NCBI RefSeq assembly: GCF_004011865.1
Contig: NZ_RKLP01000007.1
Span: 291,891 to 355,890 of the forward strand
Reading direction: 5' to 3'
DNA: 64,000 nt
Origin: Prescottella agglutinans
GTDB taxonomy: Bacteria > Actinomycetota > Actinomycetes > Mycobacteriales > Mycobacteriaceae
In this document: in pieces, positions 43,043 to 51,665 of the stretch
How positions within the stretch are numbered: position 1 is the stretch's first letter
Layout of the letters: each line of letters opens with the position of its first letter
Notes under the pieces: generated by a model
Seen by the model: the letters and a program-made list of their open reading frames with translations, nothing else
Told to the model about the DNA's origin: nothing
The model's database searches: none
Made by a program: the position numbers and the translations under genes

Positions 43043-43789
43043 CTATGGGGTCTTTCGGGGTACTGCGAGGGGGACGTGGGTGGTGCAGGCGCAATCCCCG
43101 TTCGCGATCGTCGCCAGACGCTGCACGTGACGTCCGAGCAGTTCGGCGAACGCCGCCCGCTCCGCCTCGCACAGTTCGGGGAACTCCTCGGCGACGTGCG
43201 AGACCGGGCAGTGGTGCTGGCAGATCTGCACGCCGTTGCCGACCGGACGGATCGACGCCGCGAATCCCGCCGAGGTGAACGCTTCCGCGATCTCCTCCGC
43301 CGTGGACTCGACCGCTTCCGGTTCGCTGTCACTCACCGGCGCGACCTCGCCGACGATGGACTGCACCCGGCGTCGGGCGAAGTCCTCGATGGCCGCGTTG
43401 CCACCGATCTCGCGCAGCTGCCGCATCGCCGCACCCGCGAGGTCGTCGTACGTGTGGCCGAGCTTCCCCCGACCCGCCGCGGTGATCTGGAACAGCTTGG
43501 CCGGACGCCCGCGGCCACGCTGCCGCCAGCTGGCCGCACTGGCCTCCTGCGCCTCACCCGCCTCGATGAGCGCGTCCAGGTGCCGTCGGACGCCGGCCGC
43601 ACTGAGGCCGAGCCGGGCGCCGATGTCGGTGGCCGAGATCGGCCCCTCCTCGACGAGCAACTGCACGACCGCGGCGCGGGTGTGTCCTTCGTGCGCACCG
43701 GTAACGGGCAGCGACGAACCCGCGGAGACCTGAACAGGTGCGTGACCTGCACTTTCTCCACTCGAGCGTCGAGCCGCTTCCGATTTCAC
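43043..43789 (-). CDS. sufR: Fe-S-sensing repressor SufR
   Basis: A 248-residue winged-helix regulator that represses the suf operon when it holds a [4Fe-4S] cluster. The HTH ([35 protein letters not shown]) is near residue 50. Candidate cluster cysteines are in [22 protein letters not shown] and [12 protein letters not shown] 43789 is the start: it coincides with the SufR-type operator and a -10-like CACACT seven bases before, suggesting a leaderless transcript. Genes sufB to sufT follow on the same strand, so it is probably the first gene of the operon. Confidence 0.92.
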   Translation of the reverse strand: MKSEAARRSSGESAGHAPVQVSAGSSLPVTGAHEGHTRAAVVQLLVEEGPISATDIGARLGLSAAGVRRHLDALIEAGEAQEASAASWRQRGRGRPAKLFQITAAGRGKLGHTYDDLAGAAMRQLREIGGNAAIEDFARRRVQSIVGEVAPVSDSEPEAVESTAEEIAEAFTSAGFAASIRPVGNGVQICQHHCPVSHVAEEFPELCEAERAAFAELLGRHVQRLATIANGDCACTTHVPLAVPRKTP

Positions 43790-43801
43790 AACACCAGTGT
43801 G
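43786..43801 (-). promoter_or_regulatory. SufR-type operator overlapping the sufR start
   Basis: Minus-strand sequence ACACTGGTGTTGTGA (43800-43786) fits the ACACT-N5-TGTGA palindrome I recall for M. tuberculosis SufR. It overlaps the start codon (43789-43787) and a -10-like CACACT (43801-43796). This would let SufR block its own promoter and that of the whole suf operon. Confidence 0.7.
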
Positions 43802-43920
43802 ACGGAATTCGACGCGGCGGTCCACGAAGGGTGCCCTGTGTCATCGGCGCCACACCGTCCCCGTACGTGCCGGTTCGGCCCTGGCCGGAGCACTTCGTTC
43901 GCACCGCTACGCTGCACCGT

Positions 43921-45609
43921 GTGCCGCAGACCGAGATGGATCACGAGTCGGATGCCCCGGCCCGGTTCCGGGTCGATCGCGCCAAGACTTTCGCCAAGCG
44001 TGCGCTCGGGATCGACGGGCGCTCGCACCGCCCGTCGGTAGCCGACGCCCTTCACGGCGACGAGACCGAGGCTCCGGGCCTCGACGCCGCCGAAACCCGC
44101 CAACTGCACTGGATACGCCTGTTCGGCGCCACCGGCGCGGTGCTCATGGCGGTCGGTGCGCTGGGCGCCGGCGCGCAGCCCGTCCTGCAGAACCCCGTCC
44201 AGGGCCTGCGGGTCCTGGGCCTGCCGGCACGCATGCCGAGCGCGACGCTGAGCATGGCCATGACCGGCACCGTCATGGTGGTCCTCGCCTGGCTGCTGCT
44301 GGGCCGGTTCGCGGTCGGCAGCCTCCGCGGCGGACGTCCACCGCGACAGCTGACCCGGTCCCAACTGGACCGCACCCTGCTGCTGTGGGTGATACCTCTC
44401 ACAGTGGCGCCGCCGATGTTCAGTCGCGACGTCTACTCCTACCTGGCGCAGAGCGAGATCACCGCGCGCGGCCTCGACCCGTACGAGATCGGCCCCGCCG
44501 GGGCACTCGGCGTCGACCACGTCCTGACCCGGACCGTGCCCACCATCTGGCGCGACACCCCGGCGCCCTACGGCCCGCTGTTCCTCTGGATGGGCCGCGG
44601 GATCACCTGGCTCACCGGCGACAACATCGTCGCCGGCATCTTCCTGCACCGTCTGCTCGCGCTCGCGGGCGTCGCGATGATCGTGTGGGCCCTGCCCCGG
44701 CTCGCCCGGCGCTGCGGCGTCTCGGCGGTCAGCGCGCTCTGGCTGGGCGCCATGAATCCCCTGGTGCTCTTCCACCTGGTCGCCGGCATCCACAACGAGG
44801 CCCTGATGATCGGCCTGATGCTCGCCGGTGTGGAACTGGCGCTGCGGGCCGTCGAGAGCAAGGATCCGATTCGCGGACGCACCCTGCTCCTGTTGCTCGC
44901 CGGCGCCACCCTGATCGCACTGTCCTCGACGATCAAGATCCCGTCGCTGCTCGCACTCGGATTCGTGGGAATGGCACTCGCCCGCAGGTGGGGCGCCAAT
45001 CTGAAGGCACTCGTGTCGGCCGCGGCCCTGCTGGGGGTGGTCGCGATCGCGGTGACCGTCTTCGTCAGCGTCGCGAGCGGGCTCGGCATGGGCTGGACGC
45101 AGACGCTCGCCACGGCCACCGAGGTCCGCAGTTGGATGTCGATCCCGACCCTGCTGGGACTCGGCACCGGCCTGGTCGGGGTGCTGCTCGGCCTCGGCGA
45201 CCACACCACCGCGGTGCTGAGCCTGACCCGGCCGATCGCGTCGCTGATCGCGGCCTTCATCACGGTGCGCATGCTGGTCGCCGTGCTGGTCGGACGGATC
45301 CACCCGGTCGGGGCGCTGGGCGTGTCCCTGGGCGCGATCGTCCTGCTCTTCCCGGTGGTGCAGCCGTGGTACCTGCTGTGGGCGGTCATCCCGCTCGCCG
45401 CATGGGCCACCCGCCCGGTGTTCCGGATCCCGGCCATCGCGTTCTCGTCGTTCGTGAGCGTGATTCTCATGCCCAACGGCGCCGAGTACGAGCCGTTCAT
45501 GATCGTCCAGGCCGCCATCGCCACCGCGATCGCGAGCATCACGCTGATGCTCCTCACCCGCAACAAGCTGCTCTGGGCCGGCCAGCCCGGGACCACCGGA
45601 CATGCCTGA
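43921..45609 (+). CDS. mptB: MptB-like alpha-(1->6)-mannosyltransferase
   Basis: A 562-residue polytopic GT-C glycosyltransferase with about 12-13 membrane segments, similar to M. tuberculosis Rv1459c (MptB), which adds alpha-1,6-mannose to the lipomannan core from polyprenyl-phosphomannose. The first loop has MFSRDVYSYLAQSEI, with the acidic residue of the GT-C loop, and YEIGPAGALG and HNEALMIGLMLAGVEL follow. GTG 43921 was taken; ATG 43936 is an alternative. It is divergent from sufR with 131 bases between and followed by the ABC exporter genes. Confidence 0.85.
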   Translation: MPQTEMDHESDAPARFRVDRAKTFAKRALGIDGRSHRPSVADALHGDETEAPGLDAAETRQLHWIRLFGATGAVLMAVGALGAGAQPVLQNPVQGLRVLGLPARMPSATLSMAMTGTVMVVLAWLLLGRFAVGSLRGGRPPRQLTRSQLDRTLLLWVIPLTVAPPMFSRDVYSYLAQSEITARGLDPYEIGPAGALGVDHVLTRTVPTIWRDTPAPYGPLFLWMGRGITWLTGDNIVAGIFLHRLLALAGVAMIVWALPRLARRCGVSAVSALWLGAMNPLVLFHLVAGIHNEALMIGLMLAGVELALRAVESKDPIRGRTLLLLLAGATLIALSSTIKIPSLLALGFVGMALARRWGANLKALVSAAALLGVVAIAVTVFVSVASGLGMGWTQTLATATEVRSWMSIPTLLGLGTGLVGVLLGLGDHTTAVLSLTRPIASLIAAFITVRMLVAVLVGRIHPVGALGVSLGAIVLLFPVVQPWYLLWAVIPLAAWATRPVFRIPAIAFSSFVSVILMPNGAEYEPFMIVQAAIATAIASITLMLLTRNKLLWAGQPGTTGHA

Positions 45610-45668
45610 TCCGGTCGGGGCCTAGGCTGGTTCCTCGTGATTGTCAGAACGTCGGAAACGGCGTTGAT

Positions 45669-46592
45669 ATGAGTGCGCCGGCCGTCTGCCTCCAAGGCGT
45701 CGAGAAGTCCTTCGGCAACGTCCACGCCGTCAACGGACTCGATCTCGTCGTCGAACAGGCGCAGGTGCTGGCGCTCCTCGGCCCTAACGGCGCAGGCAAG
45801 ACCACCACCGTCGAGATGTGCGAGGGCTTCGTCTCCCCCGACGCCGGGTCCGTACGCGTCCTCGGCCTCGACCCGATCGCCGACTCCGCGGCGCTCCGGC
45901 CCCGTATCGGCGTGATGCTCCAGGGCGGCGGCGCGTACCCGGGTTCGAAGGCCGGCGAGATGCTCGACCTGGTCGCGTCGTACTCGGCGGACCCGCTCGA
46001 TCCCGAATGGCTGCTGCGCAGCCTCGGCCTGCAGGACGCCCGCCGCACCCCGTACCGCCGCCTCTCGGGCGGCCAGCAGCAGCGCCTGTCCCTCGCCTGC
46101 GCCCTCGTCGGCCGGCCCGAACTCGTGTTCCTCGACGAACCGACCGCGGGCCTCGACGCGCAGGCGCGCCTGCTGGTGTGGGAGTTGATCGACGCGCTGC
46201 GCCGCGACGGCGTCAGCGTCCTGCTCACCACCCACCTGATGGACGAGGCCGAGGAACTCGCCGACGAACTCGTCATCATCGACCACGGCCGGATCGTCGC
46301 GTCCGGCACGCCGTCCGAGATCACCCGCACCGGGGCCGAGGGACTGCTGAGCCTCGTCGCCCCGTCCGGCCTCGACCTCGCCCCGCTGCGCGCCGCGCTG
46401 CCCGCCGACTTCCAGGTGCAGGAGGTCACGCCCGGGGACTACGTCGTCCGTGGCGCGATCGACCCGCACGTCGTCGCGGCGGTCACGTCGTGGTGCGCGG
46501 GACAGAATGCGCTGGCCACGGAGATCCGCGTCGACCAGCGCCGCCTCGAGGACGTTTTCCTCGAACTCACGGGACGGGATCTGAGGGGATGA
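45669..46592 (+). CDS. ABC transporter ATP-binding protein
   Basis: A 307-residue ATPase of the drug/polyketide exporter type: Walker A GPNGAGKT, signature LSGGQQQRL, Walker B LVFLDEPTAGLD, H-loop in LLTTHLMDEAEEL. It pairs with the next gene, whose ATG overlaps its stop (ATGA). Homologous to Rv1458c. The exported substrate is unknown; adjacency to the MptB-like gene suggests an envelope lipid or glycolipid, but this is inference. Confidence 0.92.
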   Translation: MSAPAVCLQGVEKSFGNVHAVNGLDLVVEQAQVLALLGPNGAGKTTTVEMCEGFVSPDAGSVRVLGLDPIADSAALRPRIGVMLQGGGAYPGSKAGEMLDLVASYSADPLDPEWLLRSLGLQDARRTPYRRLSGGQQQRLSLACALVGRPELVFLDEPTAGLDAQARLLVWELIDALRRDGVSVLLTTHLMDEAEELADELVIIDHGRIVASGTPSEITRTGAEGLLSLVAPSGLDLAPLRAALPADFQVQEVTPGDYVVRGAIDPHVVAAVTSWCAGQNALATEIRVDQRRLEDVFLELTGRDLRG

Positions 46593-47386
46593 GCGTGACG
46601 CACCACGACCGCCTGGCCGACAACCGCTTCGCCGACGGCACGTTCACCCCGCGCCCGCAACCCGCGCCGCCGGCGCGGATGCTGGCCGCGCAGACCAAGC
46701 TCGAGCTGACGCTGCTGCTGCGCAACGGCGAACAGCTGCTGATCACGATGTTCATCCCGATCACGCTGCTGATCGGCTTGACCCTGCTACCGATCGGGGA
46801 TTTCGGAAGCGACCGCGTCGACACGATCGTCCCCGCCGTGATGATGGTCGCGATCATGTCGACCGCGTTCACGGGCCAGGCGATTGCTGTCGGCTTCGAC
46901 CGCCGCTACGGCGCCCTCAAACGTCTCGGCGCCACCCCGCTGCCGAGGTGGGGCATCATCGCCGGCAAGAGCGCCGCGGTCGTCATCGTCGTCGCGATGC
47001 AGGCCCTCCTGCTCGGCGCCATCGGGTTCGCGCTGGGCTGGCGGCCCAGTGTCGTCGGCCTGCTCCTCGGCGCGGTCGTGATCGCCCTCGGCACCGTCAC
47101 GTTCGCGGCGATGGGCCTGCTGCTGGGCGGCACCCTGCGCGCCGAGATCGTCCTCGCCCTCGCGAACATCCTCTGGTTCGCGATGGCCGGCATCGGCAGC
47201 GTCATCTTCGCCGACCAGCTCCCCGCCGGGGTCCGGATCGCCGCGGAACTGGTTCCGTCCGGTGCGCTCGCGCAGGCCCTCGAGGACGCCACCGCGGGCA
47301 GCATCAACGTGCTGTGTGTGGCGATCCTCGCGGCATGGGCGCTCGTCTCCGGATTCGTCGCGACCAGGACTTTCAAGTTCACCTGA
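46589..47386 (+). CDS. ABC transporter permease (ABC-2 type)
   Basis: A 265-residue ABC-2 permease with six membrane segments (ITMFIPITLLIGLTLL, VPAVMMVAIMSTAFTGQAIAV, SAAVVIVVAMQALLLGAIGFALG, VVGLLLGAVVIALGTVTFAAMGLLLGG and two more) and the RRYGALKRLGATPLPRWGII motif between helices 2 and 3. It forms an exporter with the previous gene, with which it is translationally coupled. Homologous to Rv1457c. Confidence 0.88.
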   Translation: MSVTHHDRLADNRFADGTFTPRPQPAPPARMLAAQTKLELTLLLRNGEQLLITMFIPITLLIGLTLLPIGDFGSDRVDTIVPAVMMVAIMSTAFTGQAIAVGFDRRYGALKRLGATPLPRWGIIAGKSAAVVIVVAMQALLLGAIGFALGWRPSVVGLLLGAVVIALGTVTFAAMGLLLGGTLRAEIVLALANILWFAMAGIGSVIFADQLPAGVRIAAELVPSGALAQALEDATAGSINVLCVAILAAWALVSGFVATRTFKFT

Positions 47387-47453
47387 CACGAGTATTCGTT
47401 CATTCGGCGCGTGTCGGGCGAAACACTTCCGAGTCCGACCGTCCAGTATCAGA

Positions 47454-49037
47454 ATGGCCGTCGTGACCGCCTCCCTGATGACCGGATTCCGCCGCACGTC
47501 CCTCGCCGCCTGCGGCGCTCTCGCGCTCGCGCTGGCCCCGATGACCGCGGACGCGGCCCCAGCCTGGGGCCCGCTCGCACCCCCGAACCCCCACCTGGGC
47601 CCGGCGGGTACCGCGACCATGCATCAGGACGCGGGATCGTCCGATGCCACACCCCTGGCCGGACCGGGCACCGGCGCCGTCTCGATCGCGCAGTACCCGC
47701 TCGCGTCGGCGTGCCCGACGCTGTTGCAGGGCTCGGACGGGCTGGTCGTCGCGCTGTGCACCACGATGATCGGGCAGAACCCGACGGTGCATCTGCTGGA
47801 CCCGAACGCCTCGACGTTCCCGGCCGGCGGGACGCTCACGCAACTCCAGCTCACCAAGGGCAGCCTGCTCGGCGGCGTGTACGCCTACCTCGACTCCGAC
47901 GATCGCCTGGTGGTCGTGGACGGCACCCGGCACCTGCTGCGGATCGGCCACGCGCAGGTGAACGGCAAGTGGGCACTGAGCATCGACACCAGCATCGACC
48001 TGACGTCGGCGATTCCCGACGGCGACAACGTCACGGGCCTGGCGCCGGACTGGGCCGGCAACGTCTGGTTCGCGACCGGCGGCGGCATCGTCGGCACCGT
48101 CGACGCCGCCGGTGCGGCCCGGACGTTGTCGCTGCCGGCCGGCGAACAGGTCCAGAACAGCATCTCGACGTCGCCCGGCGGCACCTCGGTTGCCTCGACC
48201 CATGCGACGTACCAGCTGAGTGCCGGGCCGGACGCCCAACCCCACATCGACTGGCGACAGCCGTACGACCGGGGCTCGGCCCGCAAGCCCGGGCAGCTGA
48301 GCTGGGGCACCGGCTCGACGCCCACCTACTTCGGCCCCGCCACCGGTTCGGAATACGTGACGATCGTCGACAACGCCGACGGCCAGGTGAACCTGCTCGT
48401 GTACCGGTCCGCCACCGGCGAGGAGATCTGTAAGGAACCCGTTCTCCCGCCGGGCGAGGACGGCGGCAGCCTGGGCAGCACCGGCAGCGCCGGTGGTTCC
48501 GGCGGCAGCCTGTCCGGCAGCGTCGGCGGCAGCACCGGTTCGGGCAGCGGCAGCGAGAACTCACCGATCGGCGTCGGGCGGTCCGTGTTCGTCGCGGGCA
48601 CGTACGGCTACCCCTACCCGACGGTCCCGGCAGGGGCGGGCGAGGCGGTGCCGGCGTCCGCGCCGTTCCGTGGCGGCATGACCCGCGTGGACGTCGACGC
48701 CGACGGCCAGGGCTGCACCACCGTGTGGCAGAACGAGGTCCGCAGTTCCGCAGTTCCGCACCTGTCGACCGCCGACGGCAACTTGTACACGATGGTCCGG
48801 CAGGGTATCGGCGACACCGCCGTGACCACTCCCTTGGACAGCTTCGCGTACGCAGTGATCGACCCCGACACCGGTGCGGTGAAGACCACCGAGACCATCA
48901 CGGGCACCCTGCTGGGCGACACGCTGCAGATGTCGGCGCTCATCACCCACGACGGCCGGTACATGCAGGGCACGATCTCGGGCATCGTGTCCGTCAACCC
49001 CGGCAGCGGAGGGTCGAGCGGCTCGTCGGGATCGTGA
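47454..49037 (+). CDS. Secreted beta-propeller-like protein with Gly/Ser-rich insert
   Basis: A 527-residue secreted protein. The N-terminus has a signal peptide (TGFRRTSLAACGALALALAPMTADAA). The first 300 residues consist of repeated beta-strand units of the type VVALCTTMIGQNPTVHLLDPN and LAPDWAGNVWFATGGGIVGTVDAAG, like a propeller; then a flexible Gly/Ser block near residues 340-365, then more strands and a Gly/Ser tail (PGSGGSSGSSGS). Cysteines are few. ATG 47454 is used; GTG 47463 and ATG 47478 are possible and would still keep the signal peptide. It sits between the exporter and ctaA; function is unknown. Confidence 0.6.
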   Translation: MAVVTASLMTGFRRTSLAACGALALALAPMTADAAPAWGPLAPPNPHLGPAGTATMHQDAGSSDATPLAGPGTGAVSIAQYPLASACPTLLQGSDGLVVALCTTMIGQNPTVHLLDPNASTFPAGGTLTQLQLTKGSLLGGVYAYLDSDDRLVVVDGTRHLLRIGHAQVNGKWALSIDTSIDLTSAIPDGDNVTGLAPDWAGNVWFATGGGIVGTVDAAGAARTLSLPAGEQVQNSISTSPGGTSVASTHATYQLSAGPDAQPHIDWRQPYDRGSARKPGQLSWGTGSTPTYFGPATGSEYVTIVDNADGQVNLLVYRSATGEEICKEPVLPPGEDGGSLGSTGSAGGSGGSLSGSVGGSTGSGSGSENSPIGVGRSVFVAGTYGYPYPTVPAGAGEAVPASAPFRGGMTRVDVDADGQGCTTVWQNEVRSSAVPHLSTADGNLYTMVRQGIGDTAVTTPLDSFAYAVIDPDTGAVKTTETITGTLLGDTLQMSALITHDGRYMQGTISGIVSVNPGSGGSSGSSGS

Positions 49038-49143
49038 CCTCGCACACGATCGCGCCACCCGCGGGTCGGATAACCTGCGCGTTTCCCCGCGGGCGGCGCA
49101 CCCCAACGACAGCGTGTAGTGGACGGCCCTCTACCATCGGGGC

Positions 49144-50118
49144 GTGCTGTATCGCGGGTTTGTGAACCTGGTCAACCGTCTGCCGCTGCCGTCCCTCGCG
49201 GTCCAGAAGTGGATCGCGATCGCGGTGATCGTCTCGCAGGGCGGCATCGCGGTCACCGGATCGGTCGTCCGCGTGACGGCGTCCGGCCTCGGCTGCACCA
49301 CCTGGCCGCAGTGCTATCCGGGCAGCTTCGTCCCGACGTCGTCGTCCACCGCGCCGTGGTTCCACCAGTCCATCGAGTTCGGCAACCGGTTGCTCACCTT
49401 CCTGGTGGTCGCGACCGCTGCCGCCGTGGTCCTCGCCGTCACCCGCGCGGGGCGCCGGCGCGAGGTGCTGGCCTACGCGTGGCTGATGCCGCTGTCGACC
49501 GTCGCGCAGGCGGTCCTCGGCGGGATCACCGTGCTCACCGGGCTGCTCTGGTGGACGGTGGCGCTGCACCTGCTGGTGTCGATGGCGATGGTGTGGCTGT
49601 CGGTCATCCTGTACCACAAGATCGACCAGCCCGACGACGGCGTCGAGGTCACCACCCTCCCCAAGCAGTTGAGCTGGCTGACGGCCCTCACCGGCGTCGC
49701 GCTGGCCGGAACGCTGGTCGCCGGCACCATGGTGACCGGCGCCGGACCCCACGCCGGCGACAAGAACCCGGAGCGCACCGTCGAGCGTCTCGACCTCGAC
49801 ATCACCAACCTCGTGCACCTGCACGCCGAACTGCTGGTCGGCTACCTCGCGCTGCTGATCGGCCTCGGGTTCGGCCTGTACGCGGTCGGCGCGAGCGCCG
49901 CGGTGAAGCTGCGTCTGAAGGTCGTCGTCGCACTCGTGGTCGCACAGGCCTGCGTCGGTCTCGTGCAGTTCTGGACGCACGTACCGGCCGCGCTGGTGAC
50001 CATCCACGTCGCGCTCGCCGGTGCCTGCACCGCCGCGACCGCCGCCCTGTACGCGGCAGGCCGGGTCCGTGAACCGGTCGGTGAACGCGCCGACACCGAG
50101 GCCGTCGCGTCCGCCTGA
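49144..50118 (+). CDS. ctaA: Heme A synthase CtaA (COX15 family)
   Basis: A 324-residue membrane protein with eight helices in two four-helix halves; it oxidises the C8 methyl of heme o to the formyl of heme a for cytochrome aa3. Conserved pieces are GSVVRVTASGLGCTTWPQCYPG, the heme His in HQSIEFGNRLLT, HLLVSMAMVW, and VHLHAELLVGYLALL with the second-half His. Cysteines in GLGCTTWPQC may form the known external pair. The start is GTG 49144. Homologous to Rv1456c. Confidence 0.92.
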   Translation: MLYRGFVNLVNRLPLPSLAVQKWIAIAVIVSQGGIAVTGSVVRVTASGLGCTTWPQCYPGSFVPTSSSTAPWFHQSIEFGNRLLTFLVVATAAAVVLAVTRAGRRREVLAYAWLMPLSTVAQAVLGGITVLTGLLWWTVALHLLVSMAMVWLSVILYHKIDQPDDGVEVTTLPKQLSWLTALTGVALAGTLVAGTMVTGAGPHAGDKNPERTVERLDLDITNLVHLHAELLVGYLALLIGLGFGLYAVGASAAVKLRLKVVVALVVAQACVGLVQFWTHVPAALVTIHVALAGACTAATAALYAAGRVREPVGERADTEAVASA

Positions 50119-50140
50119 CCCGGCTTCACCCACGAACGAC

Positions 50141-50180
50141 GAAGGCCGGGGTCCTGCACACGTGCAGGACCCCGGCCTTC
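50141..50180. terminator. Bidirectional terminator between ctaA and the next gene
   Basis: A perfect 19-bp inverted repeat (50141-50159 and 50162-50180) that can form a very stable hairpin. It lies between the convergent ctaA and the 50188-50541 gene, ends seven bases before the latter's stop, and thus serves both strands. Confidence 0.88.
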
Positions 50181-50187
50181 GGAGGTT

Positions 50188-50541
50188 TCAGCGCTCGTTG
50201 CGCGCCTTGGGGAAGCGTGTCTGGTGGGCGACCCAGCCCGCCATCTTCGCGAAGTGACCCTTGCGCGGGGTGACGACGCTGGTCAGCGCGCGATCCCACT
50301 CGGAGACCGTGATCTCGTCGAAGGAGGCGACGACCGCGTTCGCGATCGCGACCGTTTCGACCACCTGGTCGCCGAGGATGCCGTCGGCGCCGACGAGCGT
50401 GATCCGCACGCCCGCACGACCGACCGGCTGAATGACCGCGCTCGCGGATCCGCCGTGCTCGGAGAGGAACTTCCGGATGGCTGCGACCGTGCCCGAGGGC
50501 AGGACCGGGGCCGCAGCGGTGCTCTGGGTATCGGTGCTCAT
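50188..50541 (-). CDS. Conserved actinobacterial hypothetical protein
   Basis: A 117-residue soluble protein, LPSGTVAAIRKFLSEHGGSASAVIQPVGRAGVRITLVGADGILGDQVVETVAIANAVVASFDEITVSEWDRALTSVVTPRKGHFAKMAGWVAHQTRFP, with an alpha/beta profile and no recognised motif. Its place between ctaA and qor corresponds to M. tuberculosis Rv1455. The start is ATG 50541. No signal peptide or membrane segment is seen. The gene is divergent from qor, with only 82 bases between, so their promoters overlap. Confidence 0.65.
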   Translation of the reverse strand: MSTDTQSTAAAPVLPSGTVAAIRKFLSEHGGSASAVIQPVGRAGVRITLVGADGILGDQVVETVAIANAVVASFDEITVSEWDRALTSVVTPRKGHFAKMAGWVAHQTRFPKARNER

Positions 50542-50623
50542 GGCGTCAGCCTACTGTGCGGTAGCGGAACGACGCCCACGACCGTCCCATCACACGTCCG
50601 GGAACCGGGTGTACAACAAGAAC

Positions 50624-51589
50624 ATGCGCGCAATCGTGGTGTCCGAGTACGGCGGTCCCGAGGTCCTCACCCCCACCGAGGTGCCGGATCCGCAACCCGG
50701 TCCCGGTGACCTGGTGGTAGCCACCGAGGCGATCGGGATCAACTTCATCGACACGTACTTCCGCACGGGCACCTACGCCCGCGATCTCCCCTACGTCCCC
50801 GGCGACGAGGGCACCGGCGTCGTCACCGCGGTCGGCGCCGACGTCACCGAGTTCGGCGTCGGCGACCGGGTGGCCTGGGCGGCCGGGCCCGGCAGCTACG
50901 CGGAGAAGGTCGTCGTTCCCGCCGCAGTCGCCGTGGACGTGCCCGACGGGGTCGCTCCCGAGCAGGCCGCATCGGCGCTGCTGCAGGGCATGACGGCGCA
51001 CTACCTGATCGAGTCGGCGTATCCGGCGCGGTCGGGTGAGACGGTCCTCGTCCACGCCGGTGCCGGTGGTGTGGGTCTGCTGTTGACGCAGATGGCGGCC
51101 GCGAAGGGCATCAAGGTCGTCACGACGGTCTCGACGGACGAGAAGGAGGCACTCTCGCGGGAGGCGGGCGCGTGGCGCGTCCTGCGCTACGGCGACGGCC
51201 TCGCCGAGAAGGTGCGCGAACTGACCGGCGGCGAGGGCGTGGCCGCCGTGTACGACGGGGTCGGCAGGGACACGTTCGACGCGAGCCTCGAGTCGCTGCG
51301 GATCCGCGGCACGCTCGTGCTGTTCGGCGCCGCGAGCGGGCCGGTTCCGCCGTTCGATCTGCAGCGTCTCAACGCGGGCGGGTCGCTGTACGTGACCCGG
51401 CCGACCCTCGCCCACTACGTGCGGGACCGCGAAGAACTCACGTGGCGCGCGGGCGCCGTCCTCGACGCGATCGCGGCCGGGACGCTGAAGCTGCGGGTGG
51501 GCGGCGCCTACCCGCTCGACGAGGCGGCACAGGCGCACCGCGACCTCGAGGGCCGCAAGACCACCGGTTCGATCGTGCTGCTGCCGTAG
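50624..51589 (+). CDS. qor: NADPH:quinone reductase (Qor, zinc-independent MDR)
   Basis: A 321-residue medium-chain reductase. The N-terminal VSEYGGPEVLTPTEVPDPQPGPGDLVV and the AGAGGVGLLLTQMAAAKGIKVVTTVS cofactor motif (G-x-G-x-x-G) match the quinone oxidoreductase branch; catalytic zinc residues of alcohol dehydrogenases are absent. The start is ATG 50624, where homology begins; the open frame extends further upstream into the preceding gene. It corresponds to Rv1454c. It reduces quinones or enones with NADPH. Confidence 0.9.
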   Translation: MRAIVVSEYGGPEVLTPTEVPDPQPGPGDLVVATEAIGINFIDTYFRTGTYARDLPYVPGDEGTGVVTAVGADVTEFGVGDRVAWAAGPGSYAEKVVVPAAVAVDVPDGVAPEQAASALLQGMTAHYLIESAYPARSGETVLVHAGAGGVGLLLTQMAAAKGIKVVTTVSTDEKEALSREAGAWRVLRYGDGLAEKVRELTGGEGVAAVYDGVGRDTFDASLESLRIRGTLVLFGAASGPVPPFDLQRLNAGGSLYVTRPTLAHYVRDREELTWRAGAVLDAIAAGTLKLRVGGAYPLDEAAQAHRDLEGRKTTGSIVLLP

Positions 51590-51604
51590 CGCCGCAGCAA
51601 CGAC

Positions 51605-51643
51605 GACGAGGGCCCCGGTCGAATTACGACCGGGGCCCTCGTC
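51605..51643. terminator. Bidirectional terminator between qor and ctaB
   Basis: A perfect 17-bp inverted repeat (51605-51621 and 51627-51643) with loop AATTA, between the convergent qor and ctaB. The arms are G+C-rich. No U-run follows. Confidence 0.88.
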
Positions 51644-51665
51644 GAAGGTCAGACGACTGGCTGTG

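Noticed and set aside
43790..43920. Longer N-terminus of the mannosyltransferase from 43738
   Set aside because: It would run through the sufR operator and the start of sufR; sequence there is not membrane-protein-like.
47262..47453. Longer start of the secreted protein within the permease gene
   Set aside because: It would overlap the permease and hide the signal peptide in the middle of the protein.
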